Of a DNA stretch of 64,000 nucleotides, positions 16,982 through 24,800 are shown one piece after another (position 1 is the first letter of the stretch; every line of letters starts with the position of its first letter). The notes under the pieces are model-generated. The model did not search any database and was not told where the DNA came from. It saw nothing but the letters and a program-made list of their open reading frames with translations. Origin of the DNA: Oleiagrimonas sp963821885 (GTDB taxonomy: Bacteria > Pseudomonadota > Gammaproteobacteria > Xanthomonadales > Rhodanobacteraceae); the NCBI GenBank assembly GCA_963821885.1, contig CAWGFN010000003.1:124001-188000 (forward strand). Direction: 5' to 3'. The translations under genes and the position numbers were made by a program.

Positions 16982-18232
16982 ATGGTGAACGAAGGCAACG
17001 CAGCAAGTGAATTGCTCAGGGAATTGCGCATCGAGCGCAGCCAGCGCGACGACCACGACGAGGGTCCGCGTCGTGGTCGCTGGTGGCTCGTCGGCGCGCT
17101 GGTTCTGGCCGTCGTACTGGCCGGCGTCGGCTGGATGCTCTGGCACGGTGGCGCCGTGACGGTGCAGACCGTCACCGCCTCGGCCCCGGCGTCGGGTTCC
17201 GAGGGGCAGGCGGTGCTGCAGGCCACCGGCTATGTCACCGCCCGCCGCCAGGCGACCGTGTCGGCGCAGATCATCGGCACCCTGACCGAGGTGCTGATCG
17301 AGGAAGGCGACCACGTCAGGAAGGGCCAGGTGCTGGCGCGCCTGGATGACAGCGCACAGGCCGCGCAGCTGAATGCCGCCCGGGCCAGCGCGCAGGCGGC
17401 GCAGGCGCAGACATCGCAGATCCAGGCCGAACTGGTGCAGGCACGTCGCGACATGGCGCGCCAGGATGACCTGGTCAAGCGCGGACTGGTGTCGAAACAG
17501 CAGGCCGAACAGGCACGCACCAAGGTCGACACCCTGGCCGCGCAGCTCAACGCGCAGCACAAGCAGGCGCAGGCGGCACTGGCGCAGGTGCGCGTGGCCC
17601 AGGTCAATTACGACTACACCGTGGTGCGCGCGCCGTTCGCCGGCGTCATCACCGCCAAGACCGCGCAGGTCGGCGAGATCATCGCGCCGGCGGCCGCCGG
17701 CGGCGGCTTCACCCGCACCGGCGTGGGCACCATCGTGGACATGGATTCGCTGGAAGTGGACGTGGACGTCAACGAGGCCTACATCGGCCGCATCAAGCCG
17801 GACATGCCCGCCGAGGCGGTGCTCGACGCCTACCCGGACTGGACCCTTCCCGCGCACGTGATCGCCATCGTGCCGGCCGCCGATCGTGGCAAGGCCACGG
17901 TGAAGGTACGCGTGGCGCTTGACACCCGGGACGACCGGATCATTCCCGACATGGGCGTGCGGGTGTCGTTCCTGGACAAGCGCGCGCCCAGCGCGGCGCC
18001 GCCGCGCGGCGTGCTGGTGCCGGCCAGCGCGATCGTGAGCCGCGACGGCCAGGATGTGGTGTTCACCCTGGTCGACGGACATGCCGTGCAACATCGCGTG
18101 ACACCCGCGAAGCAGGCCTACGGCGACCTGCGACTGCTGCCGGCCGGCGTGGACGCCGGGGCGACCGTGATCGATCGTCCGCCGCAGGCCCTGCACGATG
18201 GCACCGCGGCCCGGGTAGACGGCAACAACTGA
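16982..18232 (+). CDS. HlyD/MacA-type periplasmic adaptor subunit
   Basis: The membrane-fusion protein of a tripartite or MacAB-like exporter. The 416-aa chain has a short cytoplasmic N-terminus, one membrane helix (about 34-53), a lipoyl/barrel-sandwich half (about 75-120, with GTLTEVLIEEGDHVRKGQVLARLDD), a coiled-coil hairpin (about 121-205), the second lipoyl half (DYTVVRAPFAGVITAKTAQVGE) and a beta-barrel. The start is ATG 16982, preceded by GAAGGA. It is followed after 35 bp by its ATPase and then two permeases, all on the same strand. Confidence 0.92.
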   Translation: MVNEGNAASELLRELRIERSQRDDHDEGPRRGRWWLVGALVLAVVLAGVGWMLWHGGAVTVQTVTASAPASGSEGQAVLQATGYVTARRQATVSAQIIGTLTEVLIEEGDHVRKGQVLARLDDSAQAAQLNAARASAQAAQAQTSQIQAELVQARRDMARQDDLVKRGLVSKQQAEQARTKVDTLAAQLNAQHKQAQAALAQVRVAQVNYDYTVVRAPFAGVITAKTAQVGEIIAPAAAGGGFTRTGVGTIVDMDSLEVDVDVNEAYIGRIKPDMPAEAVLDAYPDWTLPAHVIAIVPAADRGKATVKVRVALDTRDDRIIPDMGVRVSFLDKRAPSAAPPRGVLVPASAIVSRDGQDVVFTLVDGHAVQHRVTPAKQAYGDLRLLPAGVDAGATVIDRPPQALHDGTAARVDGNN

Positions 18233-18267
18233 CATCATCGACAACGCATCGGCATCGGAGAACAGCC

Positions 18268-18954
18268 ATGAGCGCATTGATCGAAATCCGCGACGTGTCC
18301 AAGGTGTACACGCGCGGCAAGCAGAAGGTCGAGGTCCTGCACAACGTCAACCTGGACGTGGCCGAAGGTGATTTCCTGGCCCTGATGGGCCCGTCCGGTT
18401 CCGGCAAGACCACCTTGCTCAACCTGATGGGGGGTCTGGACTCCCCCAGTGGCGGCAGCATCAACGTGGGCGGCAAGCGCATCGACCAGCTGAGTGGCGG
18501 CGACCTGGCCCGCTGGCGCGCGTCCAACGTCGGCTTCATCTTCCAGTTCTACAACCTGATGCCGATGCTCAGCGCGCAGAAGAACGTCGAGTTGCCGTTG
18601 CTGCTGACCAAGCTGTCGTCCGCGCAGCGCAAGCGCAATGCCGGCATCGCGCTCACGCTTGTTGGCCTGGCCGACCGCGTCGGGCACAAGCCGGCGGAGT
18701 TGTCCGGCGGCCAGCAGCAGCGCGTGGCCATCGCGCGCGCGATCGTCTCCGATCCCGGCCTGCTGGTCTGCGACGAACCGACCGGCGACCTGGATCGCCA
18801 GTCGGCCGAGGAAGTCCTGGGCCTCCTGCGCATGCTCAATCGCGAACATGGCAAGACCATCGTCATGGTCACCCATGATCCCAAGGCCGCCGAGTACGCC
18901 AACCATACCCTGCACCTGGACAAGGGCACGCTGGTCGAGCAGGCCGCGGCCTGA
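18268..18954 (+). CDS. ABC transporter ATP-binding protein (MacB/LolD type)
   Basis: A 228-aa nucleotide-binding subunit of the MacB/LolD/FtsE group. Walker A GPSGSGKTT is at residues 41-49, the Q-loop region is FIFQFYNLMPML, the ABC signature is LSGGQQQRVAIARA, Walker B is LLVCDEPTGDLD, and the H-loop is MVTHDPKAAEY. The QFYNLMP phrase is typical of this mechanotransmission-type class, which powers movement of substrates already in the periplasm or membrane. It lies between the adaptor and the two permease genes, 9 bp before the first. Confidence 0.94.
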   Translation: MSALIEIRDVSKVYTRGKQKVEVLHNVNLDVAEGDFLALMGPSGSGKTTLLNLMGGLDSPSGGSINVGGKRIDQLSGGDLARWRASNVGFIFQFYNLMPMLSAQKNVELPLLLTKLSSAQRKRNAGIALTLVGLADRVGHKPAELSGGQQQRVAIARAIVSDPGLLVCDEPTGDLDRQSAEEVLGLLRMLNREHGKTIVMVTHDPKAAEYANHTLHLDKGTLVEQAAA

Positions 18955-18963
18955 GGGGGCGTC

Positions 18964-20127
18964 ATGAAATACTTCCATCTCATCTGGGCCGCGTTGTTCC
19001 GGCGCAAGACGCGCACCGTGCTGACCATCGTCTCGATCGTCGCCGCGTTCCTGCTGTTCGGCATGCTCGATTCGGTGCGCACCGCGTTCGAGACCGGCAG
19101 CACCAGCGCGGTCGGCGCGCGCAGGCTGGTGACGTCCTCGCGCTACTCCATCATCCAGCCGCTGCCGCTGGCCCTGGCCAACCGCATCAAGGCGGTGCCG
19201 GGCGTGAGCAAGGTCGGCTATGCCAACTGGTTCGGCGGCATCTACCAGGACCCGAAGAACTTCGTGTTCAGCTATGCCATCAGCCAGAACTACCTGGGCC
19301 TTTACCCGGAGATCCAGGTCAAGCCCGACCAGCTCAAGGCCTTCGAGCAGACCCGGACCGGAGCGCTGGTGGGCCGCACCCTGGCGCGTCGCTACGGCTG
19401 GAAAGTGGGCGACAAGATTCCGCTGCAATCGACCATCTTCCCGATGAAGAACGGCGACAAGACCTGGCCGATGGATATCGTCGGCATCTTCGACGTCAGC
19501 AAGGACGCGGCCAATGGCACCGACCAGGCGCTGTTCTTCCACTGGAAGTATTTCAACGAATCCAATGCCTTCGGCAATGGCACGGTGGGCTGGTACATCG
19601 ACGAGGTCGGCGATCCCGGGCAGGCCGACCAGGTGGCCAACCGCATCGACGCGCTGTCGGCCAATTCGCCCAACGAGACCAAGACCCAGACCGAGCAGGC
19701 CTTCCAGGCCTCGTTCGCCAAGCAGATCGGCAATATCGGCCTGATCGTGGTGGCCATCATGGGCGCGGTGTTCTTCACCCTGATCCTGCTCGCCGGCAAC
19801 ACCATGGCGCAGGCCGTTCGCGAGCGGACCTCGGAGCTGGCGGTGCTCAAGACCATCGGGTTCTCCAGCCGCAGCGTGCTGGCGATGGTGCTGGCCGAGT
19901 CGGTGCTGTTGCTGTTGCTGGGCGGCCTGATCGGCATGGGCATCGCCTCGGTGCTCGGGCCGGCGGTCACAGCGGCCAGCGCCGGCATGGTCAATCTGCC
20001 CTCGCTGGGCCTGTCGACCTGGCTGACCGGCCTGGGCCTGATGCTGGGTACCGGCCTGCTGGTCGGCGCGCTGCCGGCGCTGCGCGGCATGCGCCTGAAT
20101 ATCGTCGACGCGCTGGCCGGGCGCTGA
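18964..20127 (+). CDS. ABC transporter permease, FtsX/MacB type (first)
   Basis: A 387-aa permease with the MacB layout: an N-terminal helix (about 18-35), a large periplasmic domain (about 40-265) and three C-terminal helices (about 265-380) of the FtsX domain. The start KYFHLIWAALFRRKTRTVLTIVSIVAAFLLFGML is typical. It lies 9 bp after the ATPase and 7 bp before a second, different permease. MacB is a homodimer; here two non-identical permeases probably form a heterodimer served by one ATPase gene. The substrate is not predictable. Confidence 0.9.
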   Translation: MKYFHLIWAALFRRKTRTVLTIVSIVAAFLLFGMLDSVRTAFETGSTSAVGARRLVTSSRYSIIQPLPLALANRIKAVPGVSKVGYANWFGGIYQDPKNFVFSYAISQNYLGLYPEIQVKPDQLKAFEQTRTGALVGRTLARRYGWKVGDKIPLQSTIFPMKNGDKTWPMDIVGIFDVSKDAANGTDQALFFHWKYFNESNAFGNGTVGWYIDEVGDPGQADQVANRIDALSANSPNETKTQTEQAFQASFAKQIGNIGLIVVAIMGAVFFTLILLAGNTMAQAVRERTSELAVLKTIGFSSRSVLAMVLAESVLLLLLGGLIGMGIASVLGPAVTAASAGMVNLPSLGLSTWLTGLGLMLGTGLLVGALPALRGMRLNIVDALAGR

Positions 20128-20134
20128 GGAGGAC

Positions 20135-21460
20135 ATGATGAAGACGTTCAAGCGTTGGATGGCCAATCTCGGCCTGGTCGTGCTGATGATCCTTGTCGTG
20201 GTGGCCTGGACGGCGCTGCCGTGGACGGCTGCCGTGGTGCTGGCCGTGGTGCTGGCGGCGTGGCTGCTGCTGGCCCGGACCGGGCGCCGGACGCTTTCGG
20301 TGACCAGCGTCGGCCTCAGTACCTTGCCGCAGCGAATCGGTTCCTCGTCGGTCATCGTGGTCGGCATCGCCGGCGTGGTCGGCGTGCTGGTGGCCCTGCT
20401 GGCGATGGCCGAGGGCTTCCAGGGCACGCTGCAGAGCACCGGCTCGAACGATACCGCCATCGTGCTGCGCGGTGGCTCGCAGGCCGAGCTCAATTCGGTG
20501 CTGGTCCGCGATGATGTCAACGTGATCCTCGATGCGCCGGGTCTGGCGCGCGATGCAGGTGGAAAGACGATCGCCTCGCCGGAGGAGGTGGTGGTGGCCA
20601 ACCTGCCGAAGAAGGACGACCCCAGCGTCGAGGCCAACGTGCAGATCCGCGGCGTTGGTCCGCAGGCCTGGGCGCTGCGACCGAACGTGAAGATCGTCAA
20701 CGGCAGGCGCTTCAAGCCCGGCCTGCGCGAACTGGTGGTCGGTCGATCCGCGCAGGTCCAGTTCAAGGGCCTGGACGTCGGCCACACCTTGCGGCTTGCC
20801 GGACAGGAGTGGACCGTGGTGGGGACCTTCGTGGCCCACGACTCCCACGATTCGGAACTTTGGGGCGACCTGGACACGGTGGCCTCGGCCTATCGCCGCG
20901 GCAGCAGCGTGCAGTCGGTGACCGTGCGACTGCAATCGCCCAGGTCCTTCGACGCGTTCAAGGCGGCGCTGACCAGCGATCCACGACTCAAGGTCGATGT
21001 CAGCACCACGCGGACGTATTTCGCCAAGCAGTCCGAGAATCTGACCCGGACCCTGCGCATCGTGGGCATGGTGGTCGGCATCATCATGGGCATCGGCGCG
21101 ATTTTCGGCGCGCTCAACACCATGTTCGCGGCGGTCGCGACGCGGGCGCGTGAAATCGCCACCCTGCGCGCGATCGGATTCCGCGGCACGCCGGTGGTGG
21201 TGTCGGTGATGCTGGAGACGCTGCTGCTTGCCGCCCTGGGCGGCATCCTCGGCGGGCTGGTGACCTGGCTGATCTTCAACGGCTACACGGCCTCGACCCT
21301 GGGGTCGAACTTCAGTCAGGTGGTGTTCCAGTTCCAGGTCACGCCGGAGTTGCTGTGGAAAGGCCTGAAGTGGGCGCTGACCATCGGCTTCATCGGCGGC
21401 CTGTTCCCGGCTCTGCGCGCGGCGCGGTTGCCGGTGACAACGGCCCTGCGCGAATCCTGA
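20135..21460 (+). CDS. ABC transporter permease, FtsX/MacB type (second)
   Basis: The second permease of the exporter, 441 aa. Unlike the first it begins with two helices (about 10-45) before the linker helix at about 66-90. A periplasmic domain (about 90-300) and three C-terminal helices (about 305-435) with the FtsX pattern ATRAREIATLRAIGFRG follow. ATG 20135 is preceded by GAGGAGG. It ends in PALRAARLPVTTALRES, the usual final cytoplasmic helix. Sequence identity to the first permease looks low, supporting a heterodimer. Confidence 0.9.
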   Translation: MMKTFKRWMANLGLVVLMILVVVAWTALPWTAAVVLAVVLAAWLLLARTGRRTLSVTSVGLSTLPQRIGSSSVIVVGIAGVVGVLVALLAMAEGFQGTLQSTGSNDTAIVLRGGSQAELNSVLVRDDVNVILDAPGLARDAGGKTIASPEEVVVANLPKKDDPSVEANVQIRGVGPQAWALRPNVKIVNGRRFKPGLRELVVGRSAQVQFKGLDVGHTLRLAGQEWTVVGTFVAHDSHDSELWGDLDTVASAYRRGSSVQSVTVRLQSPRSFDAFKAALTSDPRLKVDVSTTRTYFAKQSENLTRTLRIVGMVVGIIMGIGAIFGALNTMFAAVATRAREIATLRAIGFRGTPVVVSVMLETLLLAALGGILGGLVTWLIFNGYTASTLGSNFSQVVFQFQVTPELLWKGLKWALTIGFIGGLFPALRAARLPVTTALRES

Positions 21461-21480
21461 TCACGGCACCGGCGCCGTGC

Positions 21481-21504
21481 CATCGGTCATGATCATGACC
21501 GATG
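21481..21504. promoter_or_regulatory. Perfect 24-bp palindrome, candidate operator
   Basis: CATCGGTCATGA at 21481-21492 is followed directly by its exact reverse complement, giving a 24-bp perfect palindrome without spacer. It sits 20 bp after the permease stop and 63 bp before the next start. No T-run follows, so it is a poor terminator; a dimeric regulator site is more likely. Just upstream, CACGGC-ACCGG-GCCGTG-like bases (21463-21480) form a shorter hairpin. Confidence 0.5.
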
Positions 21505-21567
21505 CCACGGGCCGCCGTCGAAGGGCATCGCTAGGATTCCTGCGTCCCCACTCGAAAAGGTTCTCCG

Positions 21568-23139
21568 ATGATCCGATTCCCGTTGCGTGCCGCGGCGAGC
21601 ACTGTTGTCCTGGCGGCTCTCATGTGGACATCGTCCGCGAACGCCTCCACGACCCCGGGCGGTGCTCCGGGTTGCCCCGACATGAGCGCCCGCCAGTGTC
21701 TGGACCGGGTCATCGACGCGATGGGCGGGCAAGCTCGCCTGGATGCCGTCGGCAATGTCGATGTCCAGGGCGTGGGCCACACGCGCCTGGTCGAGCAGTC
21801 ATACCGCCAGCAGCCGTTCCTGACGTCCTATCAGCATTTTCATCGCCTGCTGGACCTGTCCGGCCATCGCGTGTGGTTGCAAAGCCGCAATACCTGGCCG
21901 CAGGCGGGCGGGACGTCCCCCGTCGTGCGGCCGGCCACCCTGGTGGTCACGCCGGAAGGCGGCCTGTTTCGCCGGGGCGGCCATGACATGCCTGCGCCGC
22001 AGCACATGCGAAGCGATGCACGCGACATGCTGGCGCTGAATCCGGTGCGTCTGTTGCGCACGGCCGCGGCGGCGCCGGGGCTGCATTTCGCCGCCCCCGA
22101 GCGCATGCATGGAACCACGGACGCGGTGCTGGCGTTCACCCATGACGGCGTGACGATGCGCGTGCTGATCAATCCCGACAACCATCTGCCCGACGCGCTC
22201 GAGGCCACGCGCACCTTCGACGATTTCTGGTATGCCTGGGGCGATGTTCGCCAGCGCATCTGCTACGACAACTGGATCCTGGTCGACGGCATCCGCTATC
22301 CGACGGCGCAGGTGGAATACCGCAACGACCAGGAGTGGCGCTCGACCCAGGCCCTGCGCGTGCGCTTCAACGTGAAGCTGGCGCCGAAGGACTTCGCCCT
22401 GCCGGCGTCGGCGCGCAAGCCGGGGCAGCGCGGGATCGGCTGGGAGCGGCCCTTCCAGGCCGACCATCATGTCCGGCTGGCTCCGGGCGTGGACCTGTAC
22501 CAGGGGGCATGGAACACCACCCTGATCCGCCAGGACGACGGCGTGGTGGTGCTCGAGGCGCCGATTTCGCCCGGCTACACCCGGGGCATCCTGGCATGGG
22601 CGCACAAGCGGTATCCGAAGCTGCCGGTCAAGGCCGTGCTCAGCACGTCCGATTCATGGCCGCATGTCGCCGGTGTGCGCGAGGTCGTGGCCGCGGGCAT
22701 CCCGGTGTATGCACTGGACCAGAACCTGCCCTTGCTGCAGCGCATGGTCGATGCGCCGCATGACCTGCATCCGGACAGCCTGGCGCTGCATCCGCGCCAG
22801 CCGCAGTGGCGCAGCGTCGCCTCGCGGCGGGTGCTCGGGCATGGTTCCAACCGGGTCGTGCTGATCCCGCTGCGCGGCGCCGACACGGCGCGCCAGTACA
22901 TGGTCTACTTCCCCGCCCACAAGCTGCTGTATGCCAGCGATACCCTGGTCATCGACGGCCAGACGCATGCGCTGTACATGCCCGAGTTGATGCACGAGGT
23001 CATCGAGGCGGCTCGTCGCGCGCACCTGGACGTGCATACCGTCTATGCCATGCACCAGGGACCGACGTCGTGGGCAAAGGCGGTCCGGCTGGTGCAGGCG
23101 GCGCAGCGTGGCCCGGAGCGACTCAACGCCGGCGGCTGA
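21568..23139 (+). CDS. Secreted metallo-beta-lactamase-fold protein with degenerate metal site
   Basis: A 523-aa protein with a signal peptide (residues about 1-27, cleaved near ANA-ST), an N-terminal domain of unknown type (about 30-290) and a C-terminal metallo-beta-lactamase-like fold (about 295-520). The usual H-x-H-x-D-H zinc motif should fall at KAVLSTSDSWPHVAG (residues 355-369), but only the last His is kept. A later His appears in YAMHQGPTSWAK. The 3' end overlaps the convergent yedA gene by 17 bp. I do not recognise a specific function; a non-hydrolytic or altered-metal member of the fold is likely. The ATG follows AAAAGG. Confidence 0.75.
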   Translation: MIRFPLRAAASTVVLAALMWTSSANASTTPGGAPGCPDMSARQCLDRVIDAMGGQARLDAVGNVDVQGVGHTRLVEQSYRQQPFLTSYQHFHRLLDLSGHRVWLQSRNTWPQAGGTSPVVRPATLVVTPEGGLFRRGGHDMPAPQHMRSDARDMLALNPVRLLRTAAAAPGLHFAAPERMHGTTDAVLAFTHDGVTMRVLINPDNHLPDALEATRTFDDFWYAWGDVRQRICYDNWILVDGIRYPTAQVEYRNDQEWRSTQALRVRFNVKLAPKDFALPASARKPGQRGIGWERPFQADHHVRLAPGVDLYQGAWNTTLIRQDDGVVVLEAPISPGYTRGILAWAHKRYPKLPVKAVLSTSDSWPHVAGVREVVAAGIPVYALDQNLPLLQRMVDAPHDLHPDSLALHPRQPQWRSVASRRVLGHGSNRVVLIPLRGADTARQYMVYFPAHKLLYASDTLVIDGQTHALYMPELMHEVIEAARRAHLDVHTVYAMHQGPTSWAKAVRLVQAAQRGPERLNAGG

Positions 23140-24031
23140 CGATGACGATGGCCACGCCCAGCAGGATCACCGCCATGCCGGCCAGGTCGACCGGGCCGAC
23201 GTGCTCGCCGCCCAGCAGCAGGCCGAACAGCACCGCCACGGGCGGGTTGACGTAGGCATAACTGGTCGACAGCGCTGGTCGCACGGTCTTCAGGAGGTAC
23301 ACGTAGGAACTGAAGCCGATGATCGAGCCGAACACCACCAGGTAGCCGATGGCCAGGGTGGCGTGCAGGCCCGGGTGGGCGGGCAGGCGCTCGCCGGACA
23401 GGAAGGCGACCAGCCCCAGGGCCAGGCTGGCGCAGAGCATCTGCGCGGCGGTGTTCATGGGCCCGGACGGCATGTCCTGGCGTCGGCTCCAGGCCGAGCC
23501 GAAGGCCCACAGGGCGGCCGCGCTGACCAGGGCGATGGCGCCGATGCGCGAACCGGACAGGGTGCTGCCGAGATTGAGCACCACCACGCCGGCAAAGCCG
23601 ATCATCAGGCCCAGCCACTCGCGGCGCTGCGGCCATTCACCATAGAAACCGTTGAACAGGGCGGCGAACAGCGGCATCGAGGCCACGGCGACGGCGGCGA
23701 TGCCCGAGCTCACGCTCTGCTCGGCGTAGCACACCAGGCCGTTGCCGCCGAGCAGCAGCAGCGTGCCGACGATGGCGGCGTTGCGCCACTGGCGGCGGCT
23801 CGGCGCGGGCACGCCGCGCAGGCGCAGCCAGGCGTACATCAGGGTGCCGGCGACGATGAAGCGGATCGCCGCCATCAGGAACGGTGGCCAGCTGGCCAGC
23901 GCGAAGCGGATCGCCAGGTAGGTCGAACCCCAGACCACGTACAGCGAGATCAGCGCCAGGACTACCGGCCAGCGGCGCTCGCCCGGTGCCGCTGCGGGCG
24001 CGTCATGAAGGAGGGGTGCGGGAGATGCCAT
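23123..24031 (-). CDS. DMT-superfamily transporter, YedA/EamA type
   Basis: A 302-aa inner-membrane transporter with ten predicted helices made of two EamA repeats (about 22-150 and 165-298). Such proteins export amino acids or other metabolites. The first helix WGSTYLAIRFALASWPPFLMAAIRF and the second-repeat end YAYVNPPVAVLFGLLLGGE are typical of the YedA subgroup. The start is ATG 24031. Its last 17 bases overlap the convergent MBL-fold gene. The substrate is unknown. Confidence 0.88.
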   Translation of the reverse strand: MASPAPLLHDAPAAAPGERRWPVVLALISLYVVWGSTYLAIRFALASWPPFLMAAIRFIVAGTLMYAWLRLRGVPAPSRRQWRNAAIVGTLLLLGGNGLVCYAEQSVSSGIAAVAVASMPLFAALFNGFYGEWPQRREWLGLMIGFAGVVVLNLGSTLSGSRIGAIALVSAAALWAFGSAWSRRQDMPSGPMNTAAQMLCASLALGLVAFLSGERLPAHPGLHATLAIGYLVVFGSIIGFSSYVYLLKTVRPALSTSYAYVNPPVAVLFGLLLGGEHVGPVDLAGMAVILLGVAIVIVSRRR

Positions 24032-24080
24032 GCGCGCCGGCCAGGTGGACGAGCGCGCAGTGTAGCGCTGTGCCGGGCGC

Positions 24081-24356
24081 TCAGGAATGCGGCGTGGTGC
24101 GGCGCTCGTGGACGATCACGTATTCACCCTCGATCACGCCCTCCTCGCGGGTCGGGTTGGCGTCGGGGGCATCCGGTGCATGACGGTTGCGCCAGGCGCG
24201 GACCAGCATCAGCACGGCGCCGACGCCGATCATCACGGCCAGGGCGATCAGGCCGAACACCAGGAGGGCGGCGAACACGGCCAGGCCCAGCAAGGCCAGC
24301 GCCAGGCGGGCCAGCGGGTGCCGCGGCGGTTGCAGGACGAACATTCGGGGACGCAT
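24081..24356 (-). CDS. Small two-helix membrane protein
   Basis: A 91-aa hypothetical protein. It has a basic N-terminus (MRPRMFVLQPPRHPLARL), a long hydrophobic stretch at about residues 17-53 that can form two membrane helices, and an acidic cytoplasmic or periplasmic tail ending in EGEYVIVHERRTTPHS. It is divergent from the Rieske gene (55 bp apart) and lies 49 bp before yedA on the same strand. I do not recognise a domain. The reading frame has normal codon use and the charged tail argues against a chance open frame. Confidence 0.65.
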   Translation of the reverse strand: MRPRMFVLQPPRHPLARLALALLGLAVFAALLVFGLIALAVMIGVGAVLMLVRAWRNRHAPDAPDANPTREEGVIEGEYVIVHERRTTPHS

Positions 24357-24375
24357 GGGGAAACTCGCTAGCGGT

Positions 24376-24381
24376 TACAAT
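24376..24381 (+). promoter_or_regulatory. Candidate -10 box for the Rieske gene
   Basis: TACAAT lies in GCGGTTACAATC, 31 bp before the GTG start at 24412. It supports starting the Rieske gene at 24412 rather than at the in-frame upstream ATG at 24356. No good -35 box is visible. Confidence 0.4.
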
Positions 24382-24411
24382 CTCACCTCCCACGATGAGG
24401 TCGAAACCGCC

Positions 24412-24792
24412 GTGACACAAGTGCCAGAGGTTGCCGCCCCGGACCGTCCCGGATATCTGTGCGATGTGGCCGATGTGGCCGAAGGTGAGGCGATCGGCGT
24501 CGAAAAGGCCGTGGATGGCGCTTATGATGCCTTCATCGTGACGCGTGCCGAGGGTTGCATCCACGTCTACCGCAACGTCTGTCCGCACGCCGGGCGACGC
24601 CTGGACTGGGCGCCGGGGCGATTCTTGCTCAAGGACCGCATCCTGGTCTGCCCCGCGCATGGCGCGAGCTTCCGCATCGAGACCGGCGCCTGCATCAGCG
24701 GGCCCTGCCATGGCGAATTCCTCGAGCGCGTGCATGTGCGCACCGAGGGCACCGCGGTGCTGCTGGACGAGGGCGGACACCCGCGATCCTGA
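24412..24792 (+). CDS. Rieske [2Fe-2S] domain protein
   Basis: A 126-aa stand-alone Rieske ferredoxin-like protein. Both halves of the cluster motif are present: C-P-H in NVCPHAGRRLDW (near residue 58) and C-P-A-H in LVCPAHGASF (near residue 79). The domain fills most of the protein, with no catalytic or membrane part, so it probably carries electrons to an oxygenase or reductase. The start is set at GTG 24412, ten bases after GAGGT, because a TACAAT box lies just upstream. An earlier in-frame ATG at 24356 would add a non-conserved extension. No partner oxygenase is nearby. Confidence 0.82.
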   Translation: MTQVPEVAAPDRPGYLCDVADVAEGEAIGVEKAVDGAYDAFIVTRAEGCIHVYRNVCPHAGRRLDWAPGRFLLKDRILVCPAHGASFRIETGACISGPCHGEFLERVHVRTEGTAVLLDEGGHPRS

Positions 24793-24800
24793 GCGGTGGA

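Noticed and set aside
18235..20877. Open frame of 880 codons opposite the exporter genes
   Set aside because: It covers the ATPase and two permeases whose motifs are unmistakable on the plus strand. The composition is that of a shadow frame.
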